Positions 26,214-35,678 of a DNA stretch of 64,000 nucleotides are shown in pieces (the stretch's first letter is position 1; every line of letters begins with the position of its first letter). The notes beneath the pieces are model-generated. The model was given only the letters and a program-made list of their open reading frames with translations, did no database searches and was not told the origin of the DNA. This stretch comes from Paraburkholderia flava (GTDB lineage: Bacteria > Pseudomonadota > Gammaproteobacteria > Burkholderiales > Burkholderiaceae). The stretch spans positions 186,001 through 250,000 of the forward strand of contig NZ_SMRO01000004.1 of the NCBI RefSeq assembly GCF_004359985.1, given 5' to 3'. Made by a program: the position numbers and the translations under genes.

Positions 26214-27902
26214 TCATTCGACGGGTTCGGTATAACGCGACGTAATCGGATAACGCCAGTCGCGCCCAAACGCGCGATGCGTGACGCGAATACCGATCGG
26301 CGCCTGACGTCGCTTGTATTCGTTGATCTTGATGAGTCGCGTCACGCGCTGCACGTCGGCGGCGGCAAAACCGGCCGCGACGATTTCCGCAAGCGAGCGA
26401 TCCTCTTCCATGTACATGCGCATGATCGCGTCGAGCACTTCGTACGGCGGGAGACTGTCCTGATCGGTCTGGTTCTCGCGCAGTTCGGCCGACGGCGCGC
26501 GCGTCAGAATCCGCTCCGGAATCACGTCGCGCTTCGCGAACGTCGTCGCTTCGTTGCGATAGCGGCACAGCCGGTACACGAGCGTCTTCGCGATGTCCTT
26601 GATCACCGCGAAACCGCCGGCCATGTCACCGTACAGCGTGCAGTAGCCGACCGCCATTTCGCTCTTGTTGCCGGTCGTCAGCACGATCGAGCCGAACTTG
26701 TTGGATAGCGCCATCAGCAGCGTGCCGCGCACGCGCGCCTGGATGTTCTCTTCGGTTGCGTCTTCCGCGCGGCCCGCGAATTCGTCGGCGAGCGACGCGC
26801 GGAACGCGTCGAACATCGGCGCGATCGCGATCTCGTCGTAACGCACGCCGACACGTCGTGCCATTTCGGCGGCATCGCTGGTGGAAATATCCGCGGTGTA
26901 GCGCGACGGCATCATCACCGCGCGCACGCGATCCGCACCGAGCGCATCGCACGCGACCGCAAGCACCAGCGCCGAATCGACGCCGCCCGACAAGCCGATC
27001 AGCACCCCCGGAAAACCGTTCTTGCCGATGTAGTCGCGCACGCCGACGACGAGCGCCGCGTACACCTGCGCTTCGACGGACTGCTCGGGCGCGATCGTCA
27101 TACGCACCGGCTCCGCACCGTCGAACTCGACGATCGCGTGCCCTTCCTCGAACTGCGCCATCTTCGCGACGACTTCGCCGTGCGCGTCGAGCACGAACGA
27201 GCCGCCGTCGAACACCAGTTCGTCCTGGCCGCCGACCATGTTCACGTAGACCATCGGCAAACCGGTCTCGCGAATCCGCGCGCGCAGGATGTCGATGCGC
27301 ACCGCTTCCTTGTTCACGTGATATGGCGAGCCGTTCGGAATCAGCAGCACCTGCGCGCCGGCCGCCTTCGCGAGCTGCGCCGCCGATGCATGCCAGACGT
27401 CTTCGCAGATCACGACGCCATACTTCACGCCGTCGAGTTCGAACACGAACGGCTTCGGACTCGACGCAAAGTAACGCTTCTCGTCGAATACTTCGGTGTT
27501 CGGCAGATCCTGCTTGCGATACGTGCCCACCACCTCGCCGTCGACGATCAGCGACGCCGCGTTGAACGTGTCGACCGGCGGCAGACCGCGCTCGATCGGC
27601 GCGTTTGCATTACCATGGCCGAGCCCTGCATCGCGATGCGGATGTCCGACTAGCACATGCAGGCCCGCGAACGGCCGTAGCTGTTGCGCGAGATCGGCGA
27701 GCGCCGCGGCACTCGCCGCGTAGAACGCGGGACGCAGCAGCAGGTCTTCGGGGGGATAGCCGGATAGTGCGAGTTCCGGCGCGATCAGCAGCTTCGCACC
27801 ATCGTTGTGCGCAGCGCGTGCTGCGTCGACGATCTTCGCGACGTTGCCGGCGAAGTCGCCGACAGTGACATTGAGTTGGGCAAGAGCGATTCGGGTCTTC
27901 AT
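26214..27902 (-). CDS. nadE: Glutamine-dependent NAD+ synthetase
   Basis: A 562-residue enzyme that converts nicotinate adenine dinucleotide to NAD+. The N-terminal nitrilase-type amidase has the Glu43-Lys130-Cys166 triad (APELALSGY, TYRKQDLP, VVICEDVW), which releases ammonia from glutamine. The C-terminal synthetase has the P-loop GLSGGVDSAL and the TTGNKSEMAVGY block. I placed the start at ATG 27902 (MKTRIALAQ), where homology begins; the frame is open 28 codons further up. glnB follows, so the NAD and nitrogen-signal genes are probably co-transcribed. Confidence 0.96.
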   Translation of the reverse strand: MKTRIALAQLNVTVGDFAGNVAKIVDAARAAHNDGAKLLIAPELALSGYPPEDLLLRPAFYAASAAALADLAQQLRPFAGLHVLVGHPHRDAGLGHGNANAPIERGLPPVDTFNAASLIVDGEVVGTYRKQDLPNTEVFDEKRYFASSPKPFVFELDGVKYGVVICEDVWHASAAQLAKAAGAQVLLIPNGSPYHVNKEAVRIDILRARIRETGLPMVYVNMVGGQDELVFDGGSFVLDAHGEVVAKMAQFEEGHAIVEFDGAEPVRMTIAPEQSVEAQVYAALVVGVRDYIGKNGFPGVLIGLSGGVDSALVLAVACDALGADRVRAVMMPSRYTADISTSDAAEMARRVGVRYDEIAIAPMFDAFRASLADEFAGRAEDATEENIQARVRGTLLMALSNKFGSIVLTTGNKSEMAVGYCTLYGDMAGGFAVIKDIAKTLVYRLCRYRNEATTFAKRDVIPERILTRAPSAELRENQTDQDSLPPYEVLDAIMRMYMEEDRSLAEIVAAGFAAADVQRVTRLIKINEYKRRQAPIGIRVTHRAFGRDWRYPITSRYTEPVE

Positions 27903-28047
27903 GGCGGGATAGTGGCAAGCCCCGCGGCTTGCCGGCTGCGGCGGCTTCAGTGGCTCGGCAAGACGGACTGAAAACGGATCGAACACCGGAATAACGAACG
28001 GCGCGTGTCGTGTTGACGCGCGCCGGACATCGGGACATTCACACAGA

Positions 28048-29217
28048 TTGACTCAGGAACGTTTTGATTATCGCACGGGCATTCTGGCCTCGCCGCTCGA
28101 GATCGACGCAGCCGAATGGAACGCCCTCCTCGCCGCCCAGGCGCAACCCACGCCGTTTCTGCGCCACGAATTTCTGGGCGCGCTGCACACCACGCAATGC
28201 GCGGTCGCGGAAGCCGGCTGGGCCCCGCAGTTCGTCACGCTGACCGATCCGCGCACGGAGCGCCTCGTCGCAGCCGCGCCGGTCTACGCGAAGGGACACT
28301 CGTACGGCGAATACGTGTTCGACTGGGCGTGGGCCGACGCGTATAAACGCAACGGGCTCGAGTACTACCCGAAGCTGCTGTGCGCGGTGCCGTTCACGCC
28401 GGTGCAGGGCACGCGCCTCCTCGCCGCGAATGAGCACGCGCGCCGCCATCTCGCCGCGACGCTCGTCGCGTTCGCGGAACAGGCCGACGTGTCGTCGCTG
28501 CACGTGCTGTTCCCCACCGCCGACGAAGCCGACGTGCTCGCCGACCTCGGCATGATGCGTCGCGAGGGCGTGCAGTTTCACTGGCTCAACGACGGCTATC
28601 GCGACTTCGACGATTTCCTGTCGACGCTCGAACAGAAGAAGCGCAAGAACATCCGCGCGGAGCGCCGCAAGGTGCATGAAGCTGGCATCTCGATGCGCCG
28701 CGTGCGCGGCCCGGATATCGACGACGCCGACTGGCGCTTCTTCAGCAAGTGCTACCGGCAGACGTATCGCGAGCACTTTTCGAGTCCGTATCTGAACCTC
28801 GACTTCTTCCGCACGATCGGCGCGGCGATGCCGGAGAACCTGATGCTCGTCGTCGCCGAATTCGAAGGCAAGCCGATCGCGAGTTCGCTCGTCGTGTACC
28901 AGCGCGATGAAGCAGGTGGCGGAACGCTATATGGTCGCTACTGGGGTGCGCTCGAACACGTGCCGTGCCTGCATTTCGAAACTGCGTATTACCAGCCGCT
29001 CGAATTCTGCATCGAAGAAAAACTCTCGACGTTCGAAGGCGGCGCGCAGGGCGAACACAAGATGGCGCGGGGCTTTCTGCCGACTGTCACGCATTCGGCG
29101 CACTGGCTCGCGCATCCCGCGTTCGCGGATGCGGTCGCGCATTTTCTCGACAGCGAGAAGACCAACATTCACGCATACGTCGACGAGCTGCGCGAGCACA
29201 ACCCGTTCCGTAGCTAG
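28048..29217 (+). CDS. FemAB-like acyltransferase (DUF482/GNAT superfamily)
   Basis: A 389-residue protein with the two-domain GNAT fold of the FemAB-like family: an N-terminal part with FLRHEFLGAL, and KRKNIRAERRKV before the second domain, which ends in HKMARGFLPTVTHSAHWL. Relatives are described as peptidoglycan-linked or uncharacterised acyltransferases; donor and acceptor are unknown here. The start is taken as TTG at 28048 because the conserved protein begins within a few codons; no strong Shine-Dalgarno supports it. It is divergent from nadE. Confidence 0.85.
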   Translation: MTQERFDYRTGILASPLEIDAAEWNALLAAQAQPTPFLRHEFLGALHTTQCAVAEAGWAPQFVTLTDPRTERLVAAAPVYAKGHSYGEYVFDWAWADAYKRNGLEYYPKLLCAVPFTPVQGTRLLAANEHARRHLAATLVAFAEQADVSSLHVLFPTADEADVLADLGMMRREGVQFHWLNDGYRDFDDFLSTLEQKKRKNIRAERRKVHEAGISMRRVRGPDIDDADWRFFSKCYRQTYREHFSSPYLNLDFFRTIGAAMPENLMLVVAEFEGKPIASSLVVYQRDEAGGGTLYGRYWGALEHVPCLHFETAYYQPLEFCIEEKLSTFEGGAQGEHKMARGFLPTVTHSAHWLAHPAFADAVAHFLDSEKTNIHAYVDELREHNPFRS

Positions 29218-29391
29218 AAGCAAACGTACGGCGTGCCCGGCTCGCGGCAGCGCGCGCCGATGAGCGATATGATGAAACGGACCACGGAGCCGTGTCCGCT
29301 GTTAATCACCCCACCCATCGACTCGCTCCGTTCCCCTGACCACGACGCCCTGCCCTCCGGCAGGCCCCGTCTTTCATGCAAAGGAGCACAC

Positions 29392-30417
29392 ATGGAATAT
29401 CGCCTGCTAGGACAAAGCGGTTTCAAGGTTCCGGTACTCAGCCTCGGCACGGGCACCTTCGGCGGCGGCAACGATTTCTTCAAGGCGTGGGGATCGACCG
29501 ATGCGGACGGCGCACGCAAGCTCGTCGACATCGCGCTCGACGCGGGCGTGTCGATGTTCGACAGCGCCGACATCTATTCGGACGGTCTCGCGGAAACCAT
29601 CCTCGGCAAGGCGATCTCGGGTCGCCGCTCGCAGGTCATCGTCTCGACGAAGGGCACGTTCCGTCTCGGCGATGGCGCGAACGACGTCGGCTCGACGCGG
29701 CATCACCTCACAGAAGCGATCAACAACAGCCTGAAGCGGCTCGGCACCGACTACATCGACGTCTACCAGCTGCACGGCTTCGATGCGCTGACGCGCGTCG
29801 AAGAAACGATGCGCACGCTCGACGATTTCGTGCGCGCGGGCAAGATCCGCGTCGTCGGCTGCTCGAATTTTTCCGGCTGGCACCTGATGAAATCGCTGTC
29901 CGCGTCGGACCGCGAAGGGCTCGTGCGGCATTCGGCGAACCAGGCGTACTACTCGCTGATCGGCCGCGATTTCGAACATGAACTGATGCCGCTCGGACTC
30001 GACCAGGGCGTGTCGACGATCGTCTGGAGTCCGCTCGGCTGGGGCCGTCTGACGGGCAAGATCCGGCGCGGTGTGGCGTTGCACGCGAACAGCCGTCTGC
30101 ACAAGACATCGGACGCGGGCCCGCCGGTCGACGACGAATACCTGTTCCGCGTCATCGACGCACTCGACGAGATCGCGCAGGAAACCGGCAAGAGCATTCC
30201 GCAGATCTCGCTGAACTGGCTGCTGCAACGGCCGACGGTCGCGAACGTGATCGTCGGTGCACGCGACGAGGCGCAGTTCCGCGAAAATCTCGGCAGCATC
30301 GGCTGGTCGCTGACCGCGGAACAGAACGCGAAACTCGACGCAGCGACCCGGCTGCCGCTGCCGTACCCGTACTGGCATCAACGCGGATTCGAAGAGCGTA
30401 ATCCGTCGCCGGTGTGA
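29392..30417 (+). CDS. Aldo/keto reductase
   Basis: A 341-residue NADPH-dependent oxidoreductase with the TIM-barrel fold. The catalytic tetrad is present: Asp57, Tyr62 (FDSADIYSDG), Lys87 (VSTKGTF) and His128 (YQLHGFD). The cofactor part near the end reads ANVIVGARDEAQFRENL. An AAGGAG site precedes the ATG at 29392, which decides against the longer open frame upstream. Substrates of this branch (similar to YajO and potassium-channel beta-like reductases) are broad; none can be assigned. Confidence 0.92.
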   Translation: MEYRLLGQSGFKVPVLSLGTGTFGGGNDFFKAWGSTDADGARKLVDIALDAGVSMFDSADIYSDGLAETILGKAISGRRSQVIVSTKGTFRLGDGANDVGSTRHHLTEAINNSLKRLGTDYIDVYQLHGFDALTRVEETMRTLDDFVRAGKIRVVGCSNFSGWHLMKSLSASDREGLVRHSANQAYYSLIGRDFEHELMPLGLDQGVSTIVWSPLGWGRLTGKIRRGVALHANSRLHKTSDAGPPVDDEYLFRVIDALDEIAQETGKSIPQISLNWLLQRPTVANVIVGARDEAQFRENLGSIGWSLTAEQNAKLDAATRLPLPYPYWHQRGFEERNPSPV

Positions 30418-30543
30418 GGTTGCGTTAGTACTAACGTTAGCGTTGGAAAAGCCCGGCGCACGCGATGTCTGTGCTGCGCCGGTTTTGTGCGACACTCTGC
30501 GCGACGCCGTATTCCCGACATCCTTCGCCGCTCCGCTCATCTC

Positions 30544-30861
30544 ATGCCGTGGTTCCTGTACCTGATCGAATGCGAGGACGGCAGCATCTACACCGGCATC
30601 GCAGTCGACGTCGAAGCGCGCTTCGACAAGCACGTCAACGGCACGGGCGCGCGCTACACGCGCTCGCGCAAACCGGTGCGCGTGCTCGCGTCGTTCGGGC
30701 TCGCGGACCGCGCGAGCGCATCGCGTGCGGAGTACTGGGTGAAGCGGTTGAGCGCTACCGAGAAACGTGCGCTTGCGGCGGGCAAGCGTTCGCTTGAATC
30801 GGTGCTGCCGATGCCAGTGCCCATACCGACCGACGAAACGCAGGCCAAGGACACAGCTTGA
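30544..30861 (+). CDS. GIY-YIG superfamily protein (UPF0213, YhbQ-like)
   Basis: A 105-residue single-domain GIY-YIG protein. The core LYLIECEDGSIYTGIAVDVEA has the paired LYLIEC and YTGI motifs, followed by the Arg and His (ARFDKH) of the active site and the YTRSRKPVRV block. YhbQ-type proteins are small nucleases or DNA-binding proteins of uncertain role. The conserved protein starts at ATG 30544. The C-terminal 20 residues are unrelated low-complexity. Confidence 0.88.
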   Translation: MPWFLYLIECEDGSIYTGIAVDVEARFDKHVNGTGARYTRSRKPVRVLASFGLADRASASRAEYWVKRLSATEKRALAAGKRSLESVLPMPVPIPTDETQAKDTA

Positions 30862-30913
30862 TCTACCGGTAACGCGCGCTGCGCCCGGGCTCCACGAACA
30901 GACACGCAGATAA

Positions 30914-30951
30914 AAAAACCGCGCAGCCCTTCACGGGTCTGCGCGGTTTTT
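30914..30951. terminator. Bidirectional terminator between GIY-YIG gene and ppa
   Basis: AAAAACCGCGCAG (30914-30926) pairs with CTGCGCGGTTTTT (30939-30951), with A- and T-runs on both sides. Confidence 0.9.
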
Positions 30952-30987
30952 CTTTTGCAGCGAGCAGCGAGACTAGCTCGCCCCTGC

Positions 30988-31515
30988 TTACTTCTTGTAG
31001 TTCGCGACGCCTTCGGTAATTTCCTTGTGCGCAGCAGCCTGGTCGGCCCAGCCTTCGACCTTCACCCACTTGCCCTTTTCGAGCGCCTTGTACTGTTCGA
31101 AGAAGTGCTTGATCTGGTCTTTCAGGTATTGCGGCACGTCGTCGATCGACTTCAGGCCGGCCGTCATCGGGCAGATCTTGTCGTGCGGCACGGCGACCAG
31201 CTTCGCATCGACGCCGGATTCGTCGGTCATCTGCAGCATGCCGAGCGCGCGGGCGCGGACCACCGAGCCTGCGAGCAGCGGGAACGGCGTGATGACGAGT
31301 ACGTCGACCGGGTCGCCGTCACCCGACAGCGTCTGCGGAATGAAGCCGTAGTTCGCCGGATAGCGCATGCCGGTGCTGATGAAGCGATCGACGACCAGCA
31401 GGCCGAGATCCTTGTCGGCCTCGTACTTGACCGGGTCGCTTTGCGCCGGAATTTCGATGATGACGTTGAAATCGTGCGGCAGGTCCTTGCCTGCGGGAAC
31501 GTGATTGAAGCTCAT
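30988..31515 (-). CDS. ppa: Inorganic pyrophosphatase
   Basis: A 175-residue family I pyrophosphatase, the same length as the E. coli enzyme. It hydrolyses pyrophosphate made by biosynthetic reactions. The signature DGDPVDVLVI with its three metal-binding Asp residues, the early FNVIIEIP and YPANYGFIPQT blocks, and KHFFEQYKALE near the end are all intact. The start at 31515 (MSFNHVP) matches the family; the open frame continues 52 codons upstream but without homology. Confidence 0.97.
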   Translation of the reverse strand: MSFNHVPAGKDLPHDFNVIIEIPAQSDPVKYEADKDLGLLVVDRFISTGMRYPANYGFIPQTLSGDGDPVDVLVITPFPLLAGSVVRARALGMLQMTDESGVDAKLVAVPHDKICPMTAGLKSIDDVPQYLKDQIKHFFEQYKALEKGKWVKVEGWADQAAAHKEITEGVANYKK

Positions 31516-31709
31516 GGGCGCTCTCTGGTCAGGATGAAATCGGGCGCGCGTGGCGTGGCGCGCGAATAACGGCGCGGCGCCACGGACGGCGGGTGCGGAA
31601 CGCGCATTATAGCCAATCGGCCGATGGCATCCCTGTGGCGTCCCTTCGGAGATCGGCGCGATAATGGACACGACCTCAAACGCAACCCGACCTTCGGCAA
31701 GGAGCGCGC

Positions 31710-33149
31710 ATGGCAGAAGCGAAGCATTTCATCGCCAACGAATGGGTATCGCCCGCAGGCGGCGACACGCTGCCCGTCATCGATCCCTCCGACGGCCAGC
31801 CGTTCGCGCGGCTCGCGCGCGGCAACGCGGCAGACGTCGATCTCGCAGTGGCCGCCGCCCGCCGCGCGTTCGAAGGTGCGTGGGGCGCCGCGAGCGCGGC
31901 CGAACGCGGTCGCGTGCTGCAACGTCTCGCGCTGCTCGTCGGCACGCGCCACGAAGAACTCGCGCAGCTCGAAGCACGCGATACCGGCAAGCCGCTCAAG
32001 CAGGCCCACGCCGACGCTGCCGCGCTCGCGCGCTACTTCGAGTTCTATGCAGGCGCCGCCGACAAACTCCACGGCGAGACACTGCCCTATCAGGCGGGCT
32101 ACACGGTCCTCACGCTGCGCGAACCGCACGGCGTCACCGGCCACATCGTGCCGTGGAACTACCCGATGCAGATCTTCGGCCGCAGCGTTGGCGCTGCATT
32201 GGCCACCGGCAACGCATGCGTCGTGAAGCCCGCCGAAGATGCGTGCCTGTCGGTGCTGCGCGTAACCGAGCTTGCCGCCGAGGCGGGCCTGCCGGCCGGC
32301 GCGCTGAACATCGTGACCGGCTTCGGCCAGGAAGCCGGCGCGGCGCTGGCGCGTCATCCGGGCATCGATCACATCTCGTTCACCGGCTCACCCGACACGG
32401 GCCGGCTCGTCGCGCAGATGGCCGCCGACCACCACGTACCGGTCACGCTTGAACTCGGCGGCAAGTCGCCGCAGATCGTATTCGCCGACGCGGACCTCGA
32501 CGCCGCGCTGCCGGTGCTCGTGTCGGCGATCGTGCAGAACGCGGGGCAGACGTGCTCGGCGGGTAGCCGTGTGCTGATCGAGCGCAGCATTTACGAGCCG
32601 CTGCTCGACCGGCTCGCCGGCGCGTTCCACGCGCTGCGCGTCGGGCCGTCGCAGGCGGATCTCGATTGCGGACCGCTGATCAACGCGAAGCAGCAGCAAC
32701 GCGTGTGGGATTTCCTGTCCGACGCGCAGCACGACGGCATCGCGATGGCCGCGCACGGCGAAGTAATCGCCGATGCGCCGGAGACCGGCTTCTACCAGGC
32801 GCCGACCCTGCTGCGCGACGTCCCGCCGACCCACCGTCTCGCGCGCGAAGAAGTGTTCGGCCCGGTGCTCGCGGCACTGCCCTTCGCCGACGAGGACGAA
32901 GCGCTCGCGCTGGCAAACGGCACCGCGTACGGCCTCGTCGCGGGCGTGTGGACACGCGACGGCGCGCGTCAGTTGCGGGTCGCGCGACGCGTGCGGGCGG
33001 GTCAGGTGTTCATCAACAACTATGGAGCGGGTGGTGGCGTCGAGTTGCCGTTTGGTGGTGTCGGGCGCTCGGGGCATGGTCGTGAGAAAGGCTTCGAGGC
33101 ACTGTACGGGTTCACTACGCTGAAGACGATCGCGATCCGGCACGGGTAG
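31710..33149 (+). CDS. Aldehyde dehydrogenase, NAD(P)+-dependent
   Basis: A 479-residue enzyme of the ALDH superfamily. Catalytic Cys282 lies in NAGQTCSAGSRVL, the general base Glu248 in TLELGGKSP, and Asn150 in the PWNYP block. The cofactor site includes FTGSPDTGR. It oxidises an aldehyde to the acid; the exact substrate cannot be fixed. It leads a same-strand series with an SDR (53 bases on) and an MFS importer, so it probably handles an aldehyde in the catabolism of an imported sugar acid or aromatic compound. Confidence 0.93.
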   Translation: MAEAKHFIANEWVSPAGGDTLPVIDPSDGQPFARLARGNAADVDLAVAAARRAFEGAWGAASAAERGRVLQRLALLVGTRHEELAQLEARDTGKPLKQAHADAAALARYFEFYAGAADKLHGETLPYQAGYTVLTLREPHGVTGHIVPWNYPMQIFGRSVGAALATGNACVVKPAEDACLSVLRVTELAAEAGLPAGALNIVTGFGQEAGAALARHPGIDHISFTGSPDTGRLVAQMAADHHVPVTLELGGKSPQIVFADADLDAALPVLVSAIVQNAGQTCSAGSRVLIERSIYEPLLDRLAGAFHALRVGPSQADLDCGPLINAKQQQRVWDFLSDAQHDGIAMAAHGEVIADAPETGFYQAPTLLRDVPPTHRLAREEVFGPVLAALPFADEDEALALANGTAYGLVAGVWTRDGARQLRVARRVRAGQVFINNYGAGGGVELPFGGVGRSGHGREKGFEALYGFTTLKTIAIRHG

Positions 33150-33202
33150 TTACGCCGCTGCGGCAACGACAACAACATCTAACCATTGGAGACACGGACA
33201 TC

Positions 33203-33961
33203 ATGCGGCTGACAGGCAAAACAGCACTCGTCACGGGCGGCGGCTCGGGTTTCGGCGAAGGCATCGCGAAGACCTATGCGCGCGAAGGCGCGAACGTCGT
33301 CGTCAACGATCTGAACGGCGCGGCAGCCGAGCGCGTCGCGAGCGAGATCGCTCTGGCGGGCGGCAAGGCGATCGCGGTCGCCGGCGACGTGACGCTTGCC
33401 GCCGACTGGCAACGCCTGCGTGCGGCAGCCATCGAAGATTTCGGCAGCGTGCAGATCGTCGTCAACAACGCGGGCACCACGCATCGAAACAAACCGGTGC
33501 TCGACGTCACCGAAAGCGAATTCGATCGCGTGTACGCAGTGAACGTGAAGAGCCTCTACTGGAGCGTGCAGGAGTTCGTCCCGTATTTCCGCGAGCGCGG
33601 CGGCGGTGTGTTCGTCAACATCGCATCGACGGCGGGCGTGCGGCCCCGGCCCGGCCTCGTCTGGTACAACGGCAGCAAGGGCGCGGTGATCGTCGCGAGC
33701 AAGGCGCTCGCGGTCGAACTTGGACCCGAGCGCATTCGTGTGAACTGCGTGAATCCGGTCATCGGCGAAACGGCGCTGCTGTCGGAATTCATGGGCGTCG
33801 AAGACACGCCCGAGAATCGCAAGCGCTTCCTCGCCGGGATTCCGCTCGGCCGTTTCTCGACGCCGCAGGACATCGCGAATGCGTGTCTGTTTCTTGCGTC
33901 CGACGAAGCTGAATTCGTGACGGGCGTGTGCCTTGAAGTGGATGGTGGGCGCTGCGTTTAA
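33203..33961 (+). CDS. Short-chain dehydrogenase/reductase
   Basis: A 252-residue classical SDR. The nucleotide motif is TGGGSGFGEG (11-20), Asp36 at the end of beta-2 suggests NAD preference, NNAG is at 88-91, and the catalytic Ser142, Tyr155 and Lys159 (WYNGSKGAV) are all present. It oxidises or reduces a hydroxyl/carbonyl group. A GGAGA site precedes the ATG. Close spacing to the aldehyde dehydrogenase indicates one pathway. Confidence 0.94.
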   Translation: MRLTGKTALVTGGGSGFGEGIAKTYAREGANVVVNDLNGAAAERVASEIALAGGKAIAVAGDVTLAADWQRLRAAAIEDFGSVQIVVNNAGTTHRNKPVLDVTESEFDRVYAVNVKSLYWSVQEFVPYFRERGGGVFVNIASTAGVRPRPGLVWYNGSKGAVIVASKALAVELGPERIRVNCVNPVIGETALLSEFMGVEDTPENRKRFLAGIPLGRFSTPQDIANACLFLASDEAEFVTGVCLEVDGGRCV

Positions 33962-34128
33962 CGTGCGGCCCGTGTGCGGTGCAAAGGCTCGAATTGCCGC
34001 ACCGCACAGCAACCTGCTCGGTGTTTTCCCTCGGTCTGATGGTGCATCCGTAGACGCCGCACGCGACTAGAATCGCGAACGGCGGTACTTCATTTCTTCA
34101 CACAAGAATTGCAACTACGTTGCATGGG

Positions 34129-34160
34129 ACCCGAGTAAGCGCTAAAGCGCTAACTCGGGT
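34129..34160. promoter_or_regulatory. 32-bp near-perfect palindrome upstream of the MFS gene
   Basis: ACCCGAGTAAGCGCT (34129-34143), AA, AGCGCTAACTCGGGT (34146-34160): 14 of 15 positions pair. It ends 16 bases before the MFS ATG, just ahead of the ribosome-binding site (AGAGGAGA). A TAGAAT at 34068-34073 could be a promoter -10, which would put the palindrome in the leader. It may be a repressor operator or an RNA hairpin that limits translation. Confidence 0.6.
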
Positions 34161-34176
34161 CGACAGAGGAGACACC

Positions 34177-35475
34177 ATGTCCAGCCCAGCAAGCCCGCTT
34201 CAGCCCTCCACCTTCGAAGAAGCCACCTACCGGAAAATCACCGCACGTCTCGCGCCGTTGCTGATGCTCTGCTACGTGGTCGCGTACCTCGACCGCGTGA
34301 ACGTCGGCTTCGCGAAGCTGCAGATGACCACCGACCTGAACCTGTCGGACGCCGTCTACGGTTTTGGCGCAGGGATCTTCTTCCTCGGCTATTTCATCTT
34401 CGAGATTCCGAGCAACATCATCCTGCATCGCGTCGGCGCGCGCGTGTGGATCGCGCGGATCATGGCGTCGTGGGGCGTCGTGTCGATGCTCACAATGTTC
34501 GTCACCACGCCGACGATGTTCTACGTGATGCGCTTCCTGCTCGGCCTCGCCGAAGCGGGCTTCTTCCCCGGCATCATCCTGTATCTCACGTACTGGTACC
34601 CAGCGCACCGGCGCGGCCGGATGACGACGTGGTTCATGACGGCGATCGCGCTGTCCGGCGTGATCGGCGGTCCGATGTCGGGCTACATCCTGAAGACCTT
34701 CCACGGCGCGAACGGCTGGACGGGCTGGCAGTGGCTGTTCCTGCTCGAAGGCATTCCGTCGATCCTCGTCGGCGTGCTTGTGTTCTTCGTACTGGACGAC
34801 CGCATCGCGAAAGCGAAATGGCTCACCGACGAAGAACGCACGCTGCTCGAACGCAACGTCGCCGCCGAGGAAGCCGAAAAACACGACATGCCGATCGCCA
34901 CGGTCCTGTCGAGCGGGCGCGTGTGGCTGATGAGTCTGATCTACTTCTCGTTCGTGATGGGACTGTACGGCGTGAGCTTCTGGCTGCCGACGATCATCAA
35001 GGCCACCGGCGTCACCGATACGCTGACGATCGGCCTGCTCTCGGCGATCCCGTTCGCGGCCGCCGTGATCGCGATGGTGCTCGTCGCGCGCAGTGCCGAC
35101 CGTCTGCGCGAGCGACGCTGGCACGTCGCGCTGCCGGCGCTGCTGGGTGCGATCGGGCTGGTGCTGTCGGTGGTGTGGGCGCACAACACGCTGCTCGCGA
35201 TGACTGGCCTCACGCTCGCGACGATGGGCATCCTCACCACACTGCCGCTGTTCTGGAGTCTGCCGACCGCGTTCCTCGCGGGCACCGGCGCCGCCGCCGG
35301 CATCGCGATGATCAACTCGGTCGGCAACCTCGCGGGCTTCCTGAGTCCGTATGCGGTGGGCTGGCTCAAGCAGGCCACAGCGGCGAACGATTCGGGGATG
35401 TACATGCTTGCGGCGTTCATGATTCTCGGCGGGCTGCTTGCGGTGAGCGTGCCTGCGCGGCTCGTGAATAAATGA
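34177..35475 (+). CDS. MFS transporter, anion:cation symporter (ACS) family
   Basis: A 432-residue permease with about 12 membrane helices and the signatures of the ACS branch: YLDRVNVGFAKLQM in helix 1, FEIPSNIILHRVGAR, and GLAEAGFFPGIILYLTYWYP. Relatives import tartrate, galactonate, phthalate or hydroxyphenylacetate. The ATG at 34177 is preceded by AGAGGAGA. With the dehydrogenase genes upstream it forms a likely uptake-and-oxidation cassette for an organic acid. It has its own leader with a palindrome, so it may be regulated separately. Confidence 0.92.
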   Translation: MSSPASPLQPSTFEEATYRKITARLAPLLMLCYVVAYLDRVNVGFAKLQMTTDLNLSDAVYGFGAGIFFLGYFIFEIPSNIILHRVGARVWIARIMASWGVVSMLTMFVTTPTMFYVMRFLLGLAEAGFFPGIILYLTYWYPAHRRGRMTTWFMTAIALSGVIGGPMSGYILKTFHGANGWTGWQWLFLLEGIPSILVGVLVFFVLDDRIAKAKWLTDEERTLLERNVAAEEAEKHDMPIATVLSSGRVWLMSLIYFSFVMGLYGVSFWLPTIIKATGVTDTLTIGLLSAIPFAAAVIAMVLVARSADRLRERRWHVALPALLGAIGLVLSVVWAHNTLLAMTGLTLATMGILTTLPLFWSLPTAFLAGTGAAAGIAMINSVGNLAGFLSPYAVGWLKQATAANDSGMYMLAAFMILGGLLAVSVPARLVNK

Positions 35476-35623
35476 TCTTGGCGCTGGCGACCGTAGGGCT
35501 CTGAAGTTAGTGCGGATACGTCAGAGTCCGTGCAAACACCGCCCTTTCGCGGCACAGTAATCGCATCCGGTCTGCGCCCTGCCGCAGGCTACCGTTTATC
35601 TCCACAGCACCCAAAATGTAATA

Positions 35624-35664
35624 ACATTGTGTCTACCACGCAAATCGCGCGGTGGACACAATGT
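35624..35664. promoter_or_regulatory. Inverted repeat, probable autoregulatory operator of the mazEF-type module
   Basis: ACATTGTGTCTACC (35624-35637) faces GGTGGACACAATGT (35651-35664) with 13 of 14 positions paired and a 13-base centre. It ends 14 bases before the antitoxin ATG. Antitoxins of this fold bind palindromes in their own promoters, so this is the probable operator. Confidence 0.65.
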
Positions 35665-35678
35665 ACATACGGTGCACC

